64,000 bases of DNA from Pseudobutyrivibrio ruminis DSM 9787 (GCF_900218035.1 NZ_OBMR01000006.1:62001-126000), one strand, 5' to 3'. Counted from the first letter of the stretch, positions 43,602-55,129 are shown. Notes: generated from the sequence alone by a model not told the origin. Translations and numbers: made by a program.

Positions 43602-46600
43602 TCATTTCATCAATCTCCCCCTCATTGTAAATGTATACTTTGTTACGCCTGAATAATCACCATTACCTTCTATGGTCACAGTTACCTTTCGGTTATTAGG
43701 CCGAACGGTGTAGTCCGCAATCACATAGTCTGTGGATGGTGTCAATACATCTTTTCCAATGGTTATCTTAAAATCCGATTCATCAATTGAAACATCCTGA
43801 CCTGAGAAATCCAAATTATTGCTTAATTCACTGTCCTTTGCAATTGCTATCTTTGATGAGGCCAAGTTTCCTTTTACGATACGATATTGCACTACTTGTC
43901 GTCCTGCGTAAGAGCCTTTTTCTTTGGCTGTGAGGGTAAGCTTTATTACATCACCTACCTCTATAGGCTTGCTTCCGATTTCAGTACCATCTTCGTATGT
44001 GTAATCGCTGGCTTTTATCTTATCGTAGTCTGTTCCAGCAACTAGCTTTTTACCATTTGCTGCATCATAAAGGACCGGCGTGCTCTTATAAATTCCGCTC
44101 TTTTTAGCATAAACCCTATCCGCTACTGTCCATGTAGTAGTACCCAAATCAGTCTTTTTGATAGTATATTGCAAGTTTTCATTTTTAATAGCCGCGCCTT
44201 TATAGTAGTTCTTAGGCGTAATCTTGATAGTGACATAATCTTCATCAAATGTTTTTGCCCTGGCAAAATTGCTGCTATATTCTATTTTGAAGTTCTTGCT
44301 CACATAATTGCTCTCTAATGGCTCACCATTAAATGTAATTATAGGAACCTGCTTAACTCCACCTTTTACATAATCAACAGAATTATGCTCAAGTTTAAAC
44401 TCTAATACCTTGCCTTCAGATTTAGCCTGATCAGCATCCACATCGAACTTCGTTATCTCAAATGCATTATCGTAGGTAAGCTTGCCAGTGTAGGCACCAA
44501 TTCCCTGGATAATCACACGCTTCTTTCCAACTGATGTAACATCTTTTGGCAATATTACCTTGTAATCTTTATCCAGCCTCAATTCAGAACCAGCATAAGT
44601 AAATGTGATTCCTAGGTCTTCAATAGAAAATGCATCATTCTTATATTCGAATTGATTATTATATTTTCCCGTGCCGGCAAATGTTAATTTTGCATTCTTC
44701 TTTGCAATTGGCGTTCCTACAATTTTATAGTCATATGTGAGCTTACCTATGTACGCGCCAATTCCATATACTATATCTCTGTAGCTACCAATTTCAGAAC
44801 CATTTGCTCGAACAACTACATAATCAGTTCCTTCAGAAAGTGACTCACCCTTGTATGTAAAACTATAATTCTGAGTCTTAACATCTCCTATCAAGTCATC
44901 ATCTGAATTACTATATTCAAACTGTGCCTTGAAAGAGTTATCCCACTTTTTATTGATAGTGATACCACCAGGAATCGTAATTGTCTTAGCGATTGTTCCA
45001 AAACAATGTTCATCGTCTCCTGTCAAAGTAACCCTGTACTTTCCTGGAGAATAGATTTTGTCGAAATACTGATATTCCAAAACTGTGGCTGGCATTGATA
45101 AATACTCTATTTTAGTTGTGTAATATTCTGCATCTATCACTTCGCCACTTGCTGTAACTGATATCTTTATATTGTCAGTCTGGTCTGTACCATCGCATTT
45201 TACTTTTGAAATATCAATAGCAAATTTTGCACTATTCAAATACTTGTTGGCAGGGGCTACGCGATAATAAAGCACCTTGCTAACGCCCTCATAATTTCCA
45301 ATTCCGGAAATAACCACAGCCTTACGCCCTGCTGATGCGGTCAATTCATCTTTTAACTCCTTAGCGCTTTCATCATAATCACAATATTTTATTGTGTACT
45401 GCTTTTTATTTTCTAAAGCGACCAGTTTTCCGTTTCTATTATCCTTTACAATAATTGCCGGCTTAACTACAGCTTTGCCCTGCTTGTACAAATCTCCGCT
45501 TTTAAAACTCACGGTCACTGTAGAATCTGAAATTGCCTTTGGAGTGATTTCATATTCCTTTACATAAGTGCCACTGTAGTTGCCCTTGCCTTTAACAACA
45601 AGCTTTGCCACAGGATTCTTTGCGGTTCCTGCGTTTACATTGTTGCTATATGAATAAGTGTAATCTACCTTATTTGTAAGCAATGTATTTCCATCATAGA
45701 CTCTAAAATCAGGCTGTATGCCTTTACCTGTATATGTATAAGAGCTCTCTACTCCATCAATCCAAATAACAGGCTTCCAACTAGCCACGAGAGTATGGTT
45801 TCCATCGTACTGAACAAGGGCATCTTCTGTGATTGCCTCGCCCTTTAAAGAGTTTAAGTGCCATCCAGCAAACTCAAAGTGTTCTCGCGTAGGTTCAGGC
45901 AAATCTCCATATATTCTTCCTACAATAACGTCGGTAGAATCCGTATCCACCTGTCCCCCATTTGCATCGAATGTAACGGTGTAGCAAGGTTTGTACTGAG
46001 GATAAAGATAAATATCGGTTGTAATCTTATACTGCCCGTAAACTGATGTACTCTTTGATGCCTTGAAATAGTCCGCAGTAATCTGTGATACTGGATGCTT
46101 TCCCTCTGCATCTGTAGACCAGAATTGAATAGGTAAATCTGCATCAGCCGAATCCAAATAGTTGTTAGGGTTCGTGTAACACTCACTTCCATCTAATGGC
46201 AAACTATATGGAACGTCGCTTATTTTTATTTGCGTCTTTACAATATGTGTCGTAGTTGAAAAAGATAACAAATCACTCTTTGGCTCATAGTATTTTATTT
46301 TAATTGCATATGCAGACCATATAGGATATAAAGTCAAATCTCCAGTAGTTGTATTCAAAGTTGATTCAGTAATCGTATATGCCGAATTGTTTTCAACTGT
46401 TGACCAACCTACAAGCTTGTACCCATCTCTCGACATATCTGCCTGTTCTGGCAACTGACAGTGTTCTGCATCCCCTGGATAATATGTTTTATATAAAACT
46501 CTATAGGAAACATCATCCCCTAATACATATTGGATGGTGTATGGTTTTACAGATACATAAACATTTACTGTATATGTCTTTCCACCTACTGTATATGTAC

Positions 46601-48776
46601 CTTGTACAACAGTAGTTCCTTTAGTGCTGCCCACTGTAACAAGTCCACTTTCATCAACTGTGGCAACAGCATCATTTATAACTGTCCATTCTAGTGCTGA
46701 TGTATCGGTTGTAATAGAATCTTCCGTCAATTCAATCTGGCTCTGTGTGCCTGCATAATTGTAAATCTTATTAGAAACTACATTTAACGTCTGCTCAGGA
46801 GTCTCTGTTCCTGTTGTTACATTATAATTATTGGATAAAAGCTTTACTTTGGCATCGCCATTAGTGTAACGGACCCTATCAACTGTAAATCCTGCTTCTG
46901 TATTAACACTATGATTAAGTGCACCCAATGTTCTTCCATTCAAATCATATGGCAGCTTAGGAGCTTCATTACTAGAAGCCTGGATAGTATATGTTAACGT
47001 CACTGTACTATCAGTGGAAATCTGCAATGGCGACTCCAACGGAATAGTGTAATAACCTATGCACTTATTAGTCATGCTACCACTAGAACTGTTTGTGCCA
47101 TCTGATACTGAAACAGTGATTGTAGCGTTAGTATTTAATGTCTGAACTGCGACCGCCTCTATAGACTGTCCTGCTGGTATTGAATACTCAACTTTGGCTG
47201 TAATCTTGCCTCCATTAGTTGAGCTACGTAGATAGCCTGTATACTCTGATGAAGAATAAGAGAACACATTATCATACATATCTGTTGTTGATGAATATGC
47301 TGTAACGCTACCACCATGCAACAAACTGGCATCATAATATGACAGCCAGAAATAACCGCTTTTACCATAGTTTTCCAAGCCCCAACTGTTACGAACCAAC
47401 CAAGCACCGTTGCCCTCAGGCTTGCAGCCTTCGTAAAAATTGTCAGCAGAAAAATTATCATCCCAGCCCACTAATGCAACTGCATGATTGACAGCATCAT
47501 AAGTACCATAGAACGAGTTGTAAGTAGCACTATAGTGAACAGGCGCTCCCGATGATTCATCCTGCTCAGATGCATAGATAGACGCACTTACAGAACCATG
47601 ATCCATGATAGCCTGCTTTATCAAATCTCTATCTGCAATATTGATTTGATAAACATCTGTAACCTCTGCATAATCATTGCTCACTGCATTCTTTGCAGAT
47701 GGGACATATGAACTGCCTTTTGAATAAGGCACATAGGCTTCTGAAACTGCTCCGACTTTATTCATTAAAGCCTGAGATGCCATATTCTCATTTCCACCAT
47801 TATCCAAATAATTGGAACCTGAATAGGAGTATGAATCTGTTCGTGTTCCAGTTGGATCAGCATAATCGTGAGCAGTAAAGTATGCCAACTGTAGCTCTGA
47901 TAAATCAATATCTGTTGTTGCCTGACCTTTTTTTATTAGGTCAGTCTCTACTGCAGCCATAGCAGCAAAAGCCCAGCAAGCTCCTTCTGTTCCTTGATGA
48001 CGAATTTCTGGAAGAATGCCTGCTTCATAACCATTGTATGATGCAGATGAACCCGAAGAACGTAAAAGCTTTCGAGATGTTGTTTCTGAAACTGATGGAA
48101 CTTCATATCCATACTCAACTTCTACCAATCCTGTAGCACCATCGGACTCATCCCGGACAATAACTGTCAGAATCGGATTTGCTAAATCTTCTTCGATTTC
48201 ATACTCTGTGTTGATGACTGGCTCAAATGTATACTCACCTAGGTATTCATCATAATCATCGATTGCTACCCAATCATATATACGAATTTTTATTTCATTA
48301 TCTTTGTTTGTATATGCAATGATGTATTCTGGAAAAAGCTCCTGTAGACTTTCCAACGCAAGCTTGTACTCTGTTGTGATTGTATCGATTTCTTTATATC
48401 CAACAATACACTCTTGCTCATCTTCATTACTCTTTTCGGTATCCTGTTCTGGCTCCTCGGCCTCCTCCGAATTCTCTTCGCCCTCTTCTGTAGAGCCATC
48501 TTCTTCTGAGCCCTCTTCAGAATTACTATCAGTCACATTTTCTGTCGGTTCCTCATGTGTGACTTCTTCCTGCGTCGTCTCTTCATTCTCTTCTATAGGT
48601 TCCTCAGCAGGCTCTGTAATTTCAATATCACTAGTCTCATCTGGCGCTGTTTCAACCAACTCTTGTGCTTCTTCTACATTTGCATCTAACTCTGCTGCAA
48701 ATACTGGCGCCCCCGTAGAAGAAAAGAGAACCGCTCCAATCATTAGCAGGCTAAGTAATCTTGTTTTCACTTTCAT
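43602..48776 (-). CDS. Exported papain-like (C1A) protease, paralog of the preceding giant protein
   Basis: This 1,724-residue protein is closely similar to its neighbour over the first 500 residues. A signal peptide (about 1-28), an acidic linker (about 30-125) and a C1A domain follow in order, with Gln261, Cys267 (GTEGACWAFAAMAAVETDL), His431 (NHAVALVGWDDN) and Asn463 (WLVRNSWGLENYG). A Big_2-like domain, a few B-repeat-like units and a long series of Ig-like GKGNYSGT modules form the rest. It lacks the ten-copy B-repeat block, which shows that repeat number changed between paralogs. AGGTG precedes the start. A weak promoter-like pair (TTGCTT, 16 bp, TATAAC) lies near 48835-48862. Confidence 0.87.
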   Translation of the reverse strand: MKVKTRLLSLLMIGAVLFSSTGAPVFAAELDANVEEAQELVETAPDETSDIEITEPAEEPIEENEETTQEEVTHEEPTENVTDSNSEEGSEEDGSTEEGEENSEEAEEPEQDTEKSNEDEQECIVGYKEIDTITTEYKLALESLQELFPEYIIAYTNKDNEIKIRIYDWVAIDDYDEYLGEYTFEPVINTEYEIEEDLANPILTVIVRDESDGATGLVEVEYGYEVPSVSETTSRKLLRSSGSSASYNGYEAGILPEIRHQGTEGACWAFAAMAAVETDLIKKGQATTDIDLSELQLAYFTAHDYADPTGTRTDSYSYSGSNYLDNGGNENMASQALMNKVGAVSEAYVPYSKGSSYVPSAKNAVSNDYAEVTDVYQINIADRDLIKQAIMDHGSVSASIYASEQDESSGAPVHYSATYNSFYGTYDAVNHAVALVGWDDNFSADNFYEGCKPEGNGAWLVRNSWGLENYGKSGYFWLSYYDASLLHGGSVTAYSSTTDMYDNVFSYSSSEYTGYLRSSTNGGKITAKVEYSIPAGQSIEAVAVQTLNTNATITVSVSDGTNSSSGSMTNKCIGYYTIPLESPLQISTDSTVTLTYTIQASSNEAPKLPYDLNGRTLGALNHSVNTEAGFTVDRVRYTNGDAKVKLLSNNYNVTTGTETPEQTLNVVSNKIYNYAGTQSQIELTEDSITTDTSALEWTVINDAVATVDESGLVTVGSTKGTTVVQGTYTVGGKTYTVNVYVSVKPYTIQYVLGDDVSYRVLYKTYYPGDAEHCQLPEQADMSRDGYKLVGWSTVENNSAYTITESTLNTTTGDLTLYPIWSAYAIKIKYYEPKSDLLSFSTTTHIVKTQIKISDVPYSLPLDGSECYTNPNNYLDSADADLPIQFWSTDAEGKHPVSQITADYFKASKSTSVYGQYKITTDIYLYPQYKPCYTVTFDANGGQVDTDSTDVIVGRIYGDLPEPTREHFEFAGWHLNSLKGEAITEDALVQYDGNHTLVASWKPVIWIDGVESSYTYTGKGIQPDFRVYDGNTLLTNKVDYTYSYSNNVNAGTAKNPVAKLVVKGKGNYSGTYVKEYEITPKAISDSTVTVSFKSGDLYKQGKAVVKPAIIVKDNRNGKLVALENKKQYTIKYCDYDESAKELKDELTASAGRKAVVISGIGNYEGVSKVLYYRVAPANKYLNSAKFAIDISKVKCDGTDQTDNIKISVTASGEVIDAEYYTTKIEYLSMPATVLEYQYFDKIYSPGKYRVTLTGDDEHCFGTIAKTITIPGGITINKKWDNSFKAQFEYSNSDDDLIGDVKTQNYSFTYKGESLSEGTDYVVVRANGSEIGSYRDIVYGIGAYIGKLTYDYKIVGTPIAKKNAKLTFAGTGKYNNQFEYKNDAFSIEDLGITFTYAGSELRLDKDYKVILPKDVTSVGKKRVIIQGIGAYTGKLTYDNAFEITKFDVDADQAKSEGKVLEFKLEHNSVDYVKGGVKQVPIITFNGEPLESNYVSKNFKIEYSSNFARAKTFDEDYVTIKITPKNYYKGAAIKNENLQYTIKKTDLGTTTWTVADRVYAKKSGIYKSTPVLYDAANGKKLVAGTDYDKIKASDYTYEDGTEIGSKPIEVGDVIKLTLTAKEKGSYAGRQVVQYRIVKGNLASSKIAIAKDSELSNNLDFSGQDVSIDESDFKITIGKDVLTPSTDYVIADYTVRPNNRKVTVTIEGNGDYSGVTKYTFTMRGRLMK

Positions 48777-48910
48777 ATATCACCTATTATCAATACAACC
48801 AAAGTGCTACTATTAGCACATACTTACCCATTTTGTTATAGTATTCTATCATATTCAAGCAAATTCTCATACTATAACGTAATATGTTCAACAAAAAATT
48901 CACAAAAAAA

Positions 48911-48930
48911 CAGCGGTCTTTCGACCGCTG
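48911..48930 (-). terminator. Terminator of the B-repeat/Ig-like surface protein gene
   Basis: An 8-bp GC-rich stem CAGCGGTC / GACCGCTG with loop TTTC is followed on the minus strand by seven T. It is a textbook intrinsic terminator. Confidence 0.88.
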
Positions 48931-48937
48931 CCTTAAA

Positions 48938-51900
48938 TTATAAGCTCTTAGCTCCAATATTAAATGTTATTGTTTTTATTCCGCCATATCCAAATATAGA
49001 ATGTTTTCCTCTAATAACGACTGTTGCCTTTCCAATCTTTGTGTTATTAGTAACAGAAACTATCTCGTACTCGTTTGGCGATACTTCCACTTTTTCCTTG
49101 CCTTCCATGTAGTAAACAAGAATGTCTTCCGACTTCAATGGAATAACCTCGTTTCCATCATCATATACGAATTTCGATGGATTCTTTAAAGTCGCTTTGA
49201 ACTTTGACTGAGATAAATCCTTCGATTTCTCAATAACTCTGTAGTAACCTACAAGCTCAGTACCATTTGATGCAGAGCTATAAGGGCTCTTTTCACTACA
49301 TTTTACAACTACAGACACCTTAATCAATGCACCTTCTGGAACCTCAGTATCTGCTGTAATCTTTGTTCCTGCATAAACACATCTCACTGAATCGTACCAT
49401 GTATCTTCTGCAAATGTGTAAATGTAATCTGTTTTTGCAATAGCCTCAACATCTTTGTTCTTGCCCACAGCAAGCTTCTGACCGTTTTCAGTTATTGTAG
49501 GTGTAGCAAGGAAGTATCCCTTCTTACCCTTTTCATTGTAGTTTACATCTTTAAGCACTAATTCTGCATTTGAAATATCAGTCTTTGTGATGCAGAAGCA
49601 TCTATTAATACTTCCAGCAAAGTTGCCTTTTCCTGTTACATTAACTGTTGGACGTTTGCTTGCTGGTAATGCCAACAATGCGTTCTCATTCTCAACAATA
49701 GCCTTGTTATTCTTGTAAGCGATAGTGTAATCAACGCCTTCTTTTAACACTGTGCCATCAAATGTTACTTCAACAGATGGCTTTGCACCTGACTTAGTAT
49801 ACTGTGTTGTGAACTTCGAATCAGCGATGTTTACATATATCAAATTACCATCATCAATTTTGATATTGAATGAAGTTACTTTGATTGTCTTTACAATAGC
49901 ACCTGTGTATCCATTGATACCTGTGAACTTAAGTGTAAACTTGCCTACCTTGCCAGTGTTCTCCATAGACACTGTGTAGTGTTTACCTTCTTCAAGAGCA
50001 ACCTTTTCTTTTGTTGCAGCGTCCACTTCGTATAATGTTACTCCGGTCCATTTGTCATCTAATGTCTTATCATTTTTATTGAATAAGTCATTTAATGTAA
50101 TTGCAGAACCTGTATACTCTACACTTGTAGATAAACCAGCAACCTTAACTTTGTTAAGCTGCTTACCAGTAATTGTGAATGTGAATTCTTTCTCACCAAC
50201 ATAGTGCCCCTGACCAACAACACGGATAGTATGTACTCCTGCTGATGCATATTCATCATTTGGAACTTGATCTACAATAAAATCCTTATTATACTCAAGA
50301 ACCTTCTTGCCATCCTTTACAAATGCCTTAACTTCGTTTCCGTTGCTATTATCAAATAATGTCTGCACAGAATAAGCTGCACCTGTATATTCAACAGAAA
50401 GAGCTTTGCCCTTTGCATCTACAACCTTAAGGCCGCTCACTGCAACTTCTGTATTCTTGTCATAGCATTCTGCCACAACCATTCCTGGTACAGCGCCAAC
50501 ATAGTTGCCACCATCTTTAGCAATTGCTACTACTGCATATTTCTGGTCTGCTTCTTTTACGATTTCCTTTGAAGGGGCATCGATTCTTTCATTTTCACTA
50601 ACTTCATTATCAGATGTGTATCCGTAATATAAAAGTTCATAGTCCTTTCCTTCTGCAAGCTTCTTGCCAGCAAACATAATAGTTGGCTTTACAGAAGAAA
50701 GCTTTGTTTTTGAACCGCTCTTAATCTCTACAACTTTATCTGATGCGATAGACGCCTCTGATAATGATGCAGGATTGATGTTAAACATAAAGTTAACAGT
50801 ATTTTTGTAATTACCCTTACCCTTAATGTTTACTGTTGGTGCTTTAGCATCATCATTTTTAGCTGCAAGCTTGTTGTTCTTGTAGCTAACTGTGTAATCC
50901 TTGTTTTCTACAAGCTTTGTAGTTCCCTGATATACACAAATATCATCATTAAATGTAATAGCATTGCCTGTATAAGTCTTAGCAAAATCAATTACATCGT
51001 TTTCTGTATAGTACGCGGACTTATCACCAACCAAATACCACATTCCACTTGGAACCTTTGATGAATCATTAGCAAACAATGCCTTTGTTTCATCATCTTT
51101 GATGTCGCCCCAATCAGCTGTGTCAATTGTATAGTGGAACTCTACTATTTCACTATCTTTTCTCTTAGACTTGACTGCGAAAGCTTTAATGGTTGTATCC
51201 TCATTGATAACGATAGGATCCATATAAAGCTCTTTATCCCATTTAATTGGATCCTTACCATCTACTGTGTAATAAATATCTGACTGATATGTGTCAGATG
51301 CTAATGATATCTTTGTTCCCTTTTTAACAGCTGTTCCTGATGGAATACTTGCAACTGGAGATGCAGTCTTCAGCTGTGGGTTAATTGTTATTACGCAACT
51401 ATCAGAATATGTTTTATCACCATCTGTAATTGATGCTGTAACTGTAACAACTTTTGTTTCCTCAAGATCAGGTGTTACAGTAAACTGAGCATTTGTTGCA
51501 TAAAAGCCTGTAGCATGTAGTGATGTATTGCTTAATGCTGTTTCATCGCTGATAGTCCAGGTAATCTCTTTCTTTTGAGCCTTTAAGCTATCTGCCAACT
51601 TAGTATTAAGTGTTACACTCACATTTTCCATAGATGTAAGTGTGCATTCTTTTTTATCTAACTCAATTGGCTTTGTAACATTAACTGTTATTTCAGACTT
51701 AACCTTACCAATTGTTGCTGTTACTTTAGCTGTGCCCTCTTTTGTGCCAGCTGTAAGTGTGGCTGTGTCGCCAAATCCTTCTACTGCAACAATATCCTTG
51801 TCACTAGTTGTCCATTTTACATTAGATGCAGACGACTCAGGTGTTACTAAAGCTGTAACAGTTGTTGATTCTCCACTGAATAAGTTTGTTTCGCTTTTAT

Positions 51901-54900
51901 CTAAAGTAATAGATGTACCTACAGTTGCATTTGAAACATTAATTGAAATATCAGATGTGCGAGCTCCATTACACTCTGCATGAACAACAGCTCTACCTGC
52001 AGCAAGTGCTGTAACCGTTCCATCATTTGAAATCTTCACAGCAGTATCAAGCGTTGTATTGTTTGAATACCCCTCATCAATTACCCATCTAACATTTCCA
52101 TCATTTGGTGTCACGTTCAAGTTTAGCTTGTATTTCTGTCCGATTTTTAATGTCATTGTACTTGGATTATTATGGCTCAATGATGTAGCCTTGTAATCTT
52201 CCCACTTAGCATACAATGTAACTTCACTTGATTTTGGAGTATAGAATTCTCTATTAACTTGTTTTGCTTCTGTAACTGCCTTTTGTGTACATTCTTTATC
52301 TAAATACCAGCCAGCAAATACTTTGTTTCCATCACGTCTTACTCTTGCTGTGTATTCTGAGATGCAGATGCCATGTCCTTTATAATCTTCTTTAACATAA
52401 AGCAACATTTCACTTTTTTGTGCTTCAGTCGGATTATTCACACGACTTATATCTGCATCAAAATACCCACCATTAGCATCAAGTTTCACATGATTTGCCG
52501 GGCCATAACCCGCATATAGTCGCTTTATTTCGCTGGTTATAGAGACATATGAAACTCCCGAATTTTCTCCAACAAGCAAATATCCTTCTAAACTTGGTTT
52601 ATAAACATAATACTCTATCGAAGCCTTATAGGGCTTTGTACATGCTTCGTCTGTGTACCAGCCTATAAAGGCTTTGTTTGGATCATTAATCATTGGAATA
52701 GGACACGCTACAGCTACATCGCCATATCTATTATCATAATAGGTCTCAAAAGTACGCCTGTTTGCTTCCTCTATATAACCTGCCCCTGCATCAAATACAA
52801 TTTTGGAACCTGCTGCAGATTCAATTTTTGTTACCTTGCCGCCTTGCCACTTTGCATATACTGTTGTATTTTCAATTAATGGTTCTTTTTCATTTACATA
52901 ATTCTTATAATCGCTTGTTTTATACCAGCCAATTACATTTCTATAGTATTCAGAGTCTGAATAATTAGCTATTCTTTTCCCAACTATTAAATCATTTAAA
53001 GATGTACCTTTAGCAGTTCTTACTACAACTTTTTTATTATCATCTATTAAACTTACATTGTCCGTTACTATGTTAGTATTGCCATGTGAGATATCTTCAA
53101 ATGTTTTCCCATTACCATCATATGTAACTTCAATAACATCGCCCCATACTACATACAAATCAATATCAGAAGTTGGTACAAAACCTGTGTCACTTATCTG
53201 TTGTTCATATTTATAATTACTATCTACTGTTCTGATAACATGATATTTGTCATTAAAATAATAATGATTTTCACTACCATCGCTTGCTGTTGAATAAGCC
53301 AAGATGCTTGTAGATGTATTCTGATGCACTAAAGGCCTCTTACCATTTACCTCTTTTATGTCCAAAGTAGGTGCATTAAAAATAGATGCATTCTCGGAAG
53401 CTTCTTGAGAATATCTATAAGCTTCTCCCTTTGGAACCTTAACTATAAATGTGTCACTATTATTTTCGCTAAATTTAACTCCATCCTGATTAGTATGGAA
53501 TGTAATAGTAAAACACTCATCGTATTTGGCTTTAAGTGTTATGTCCTTTGTAACCACGTATTCCGGTATGTTAGTAACTTCTTTATCGTCTATATACCAT
53601 CCTGCGAATGTCTTCTTGTCTTCATTAGACTCAACATTAGGATATCTTCCGCCAATCTTTTCGCCCTTAGGAACCTTTACTGAATATGTTGTTCCTGATT
53701 GTCCTATGAATGAACCACCATTTACATCGTAAGTTACAGTATAAGCAGCAGAGTACTTTGCATAGTATGTGATATCTTCATTAACAGTTGCATTTGCTAT
53801 ATCACTTCTTTCTACCTTTTGTGTAAAGTTTTCATCCGCATACCAGCCATCAAATGCCTGATTAGAATCCTTTGCAATTGGATTAGATGGAACAGACAAT
53901 CCGCTTGCCGCAATCGATGTTCCTTCCACAACAGTAAAGCTATAATTATCACCAGCTACTGCAGTACCATTTCCTAAATCAAATGTTACTGTGCAGTTCT
54001 TCTCCCACTTAGCATATAAATCCAAATCAGATTGACATTCGCTATAGTATCTCTCGGCCGCTGATTTGTAAGCCTCGTCAGTATACCAGCCACCAAAATT
54101 AAAGCCTTCTTTTGTGGCTGTCATTCCATCCAAATTTAAAGCATTTGTTTTTCCTATCTGACCAACATAATTCAAATCATCATCGCGAAATAATTGCCTA
54201 TTATACTCGTTGACTAGTGTTCCACCACATGTATGAAATGTTACAATTCGACATTTTTCGTATCCTACATACAGCTCCAAATCACTTGATACTTTTGAGC
54301 CTAGCTTATACTCTTTTGTTCTATTATAATCGGTATAATATTTTCCTGAAAATGCATAATGATAATCAGAATTACATACATAATAATCCTGTGGTGCATA
54401 TTGATTATTCAATTCTACACCTGCAGGCACTTCCACTGTATACTCTAGCATTGATTCATTATTATAATTTGTATAATAGCCTTTATCTTTTAATGAATCT
54501 GTGCCACCTTCTTTTCCAAAATGGTAAGTAATAGTGCATTGTTTTTCAGCCCATCTCGCATATATGGTTTTACCATTATACTTTTCTATTATGGCAATTT
54601 GCATATCCTTGTTATAGTCATACTCAAGCATATTCAAAGACCATCCATAACATGGTTGCTTACATTCTTTATCCAAATACCAACCTGCGAAGTAATACCC
54701 TTCTCTAATTGGTTCTTGAACCCATGAAGTCACTTCTGTAAGTGTTAATGTAGTTTCTTCGTTATAAAACTTACCACCATTAGCATCAACAGTAAGAATG
54801 AACTCAGCATCATTTACAATCTCCTGCTCTTCTTCCTGCTCTTCAGCTTGAAGCTCCTCTTCCATAGAATCTTCAGCAGGTGTTTCTTCAACCACCCCTG

Positions 54901-55129
54901 GCTGTTCCTCATTAATAATCTCTTCTGAACCTTCTGCAACAGGTGGAATCTCCTGCTGTACAGGAGTTTCTGGTTCTTCCTGTGGTATTTCTTCCACGGA
55001 AGGTTCTTCGATGTTTTCTTCTACCACTGGTGCTTCTTCAGCATATACTTTCAAATCATTGTACTGAAATGAAGTAACCAGCATAAACACTGCTAAAAGC
55101 AATGCCAGAAAACGTCTTGTTTTCTTCAT
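48938..55129 (-). CDS. Giant exported protein with B repeats and Ig-like modules
   Basis: The start at 55129 gives about 2,063 residues; AAGGAGGT lies just before it, and the longer upstream frame lacks a signal peptide. Order: signal peptide (to about 30), acidic/Pro-rich linker (to about 110), a long region of diverged InlB-type B repeats (about 112-1000; EGYYFAGWYLDKEC, IYARW), three Big_2-like Ig domains (about 1010-1310; e.g. TSITLDKSETNLFSGESTTV), a chitobiase-like module (about 1320-1410), then Ig-like GKGNYKNT modules to the end. No enzyme domain or sorting motif is recognisable. It is probably an adhesin or structural coat protein. Confidence 0.82.
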   Translation of the reverse strand: MKKTRRFLALLLAVFMLVTSFQYNDLKVYAEEAPVVEENIEEPSVEEIPQEEPETPVQQEIPPVAEGSEEIINEEQPGVVEETPAEDSMEEELQAEEQEEEQEIVNDAEFILTVDANGGKFYNEETTLTLTEVTSWVQEPIREGYYFAGWYLDKECKQPCYGWSLNMLEYDYNKDMQIAIIEKYNGKTIYARWAEKQCTITYHFGKEGGTDSLKDKGYYTNYNNESMLEYTVEVPAGVELNNQYAPQDYYVCNSDYHYAFSGKYYTDYNRTKEYKLGSKVSSDLELYVGYEKCRIVTFHTCGGTLVNEYNRQLFRDDDLNYVGQIGKTNALNLDGMTATKEGFNFGGWYTDEAYKSAAERYYSECQSDLDLYAKWEKNCTVTFDLGNGTAVAGDNYSFTVVEGTSIAASGLSVPSNPIAKDSNQAFDGWYADENFTQKVERSDIANATVNEDITYYAKYSAAYTVTYDVNGGSFIGQSGTTYSVKVPKGEKIGGRYPNVESNEDKKTFAGWYIDDKEVTNIPEYVVTKDITLKAKYDECFTITFHTNQDGVKFSENNSDTFIVKVPKGEAYRYSQEASENASIFNAPTLDIKEVNGKRPLVHQNTSTSILAYSTASDGSENHYYFNDKYHVIRTVDSNYKYEQQISDTGFVPTSDIDLYVVWGDVIEVTYDGNGKTFEDISHGNTNIVTDNVSLIDDNKKVVVRTAKGTSLNDLIVGKRIANYSDSEYYRNVIGWYKTSDYKNYVNEKEPLIENTTVYAKWQGGKVTKIESAAGSKIVFDAGAGYIEEANRRTFETYYDNRYGDVAVACPIPMINDPNKAFIGWYTDEACTKPYKASIEYYVYKPSLEGYLLVGENSGVSYVSITSEIKRLYAGYGPANHVKLDANGGYFDADISRVNNPTEAQKSEMLLYVKEDYKGHGICISEYTARVRRDGNKVFAGWYLDKECTQKAVTEAKQVNREFYTPKSSEVTLYAKWEDYKATSLSHNNPSTMTLKIGQKYKLNLNVTPNDGNVRWVIDEGYSNNTTLDTAVKISNDGTVTALAAGRAVVHAECNGARTSDISINVSNATVGTSITLDKSETNLFSGESTTVTALVTPESSASNVKWTTSDKDIVAVEGFGDTATLTAGTKEGTAKVTATIGKVKSEITVNVTKPIELDKKECTLTSMENVSVTLNTKLADSLKAQKKEITWTISDETALSNTSLHATGFYATNAQFTVTPDLEETKVVTVTASITDGDKTYSDSCVITINPQLKTASPVASIPSGTAVKKGTKISLASDTYQSDIYYTVDGKDPIKWDKELYMDPIVINEDTTIKAFAVKSKRKDSEIVEFHYTIDTADWGDIKDDETKALFANDSSKVPSGMWYLVGDKSAYYTENDVIDFAKTYTGNAITFNDDICVYQGTTKLVENKDYTVSYKNNKLAAKNDDAKAPTVNIKGKGNYKNTVNFMFNINPASLSEASIASDKVVEIKSGSKTKLSSVKPTIMFAGKKLAEGKDYELLYYGYTSDNEVSENERIDAPSKEIVKEADQKYAVVAIAKDGGNYVGAVPGMVVAECYDKNTEVAVSGLKVVDAKGKALSVEYTGAAYSVQTLFDNSNGNEVKAFVKDGKKVLEYNKDFIVDQVPNDEYASAGVHTIRVVGQGHYVGEKEFTFTITGKQLNKVKVAGLSTSVEYTGSAITLNDLFNKNDKTLDDKWTGVTLYEVDAATKEKVALEEGKHYTVSMENTGKVGKFTLKFTGINGYTGAIVKTIKVTSFNIKIDDGNLIYVNIADSKFTTQYTKSGAKPSVEVTFDGTVLKEGVDYTIAYKNNKAIVENENALLALPASKRPTVNVTGKGNFAGSINRCFCITKTDISNAELVLKDVNYNEKGKKGYFLATPTITENGQKLAVGKNKDVEAIAKTDYIYTFAEDTWYDSVRCVYAGTKITADTEVPEGALIKVSVVVKCSEKSPYSSASNGTELVGYYRVIEKSKDLSQSKFKATLKNPSKFVYDDGNEVIPLKSEDILVYYMEGKEKVEVSPNEYEIVSVTNNTKIGKATVVIRGKHSIFGYGGIKTITFNIGAKSL

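Noticed and set aside
48304-48816. Plus-strand Ser/Val-rich frames opposite the acidic linkers
   Set aside because: They are the complement of Glu/Ser-rich codons, lack ribosome sites and would encode low-complexity sequence only.
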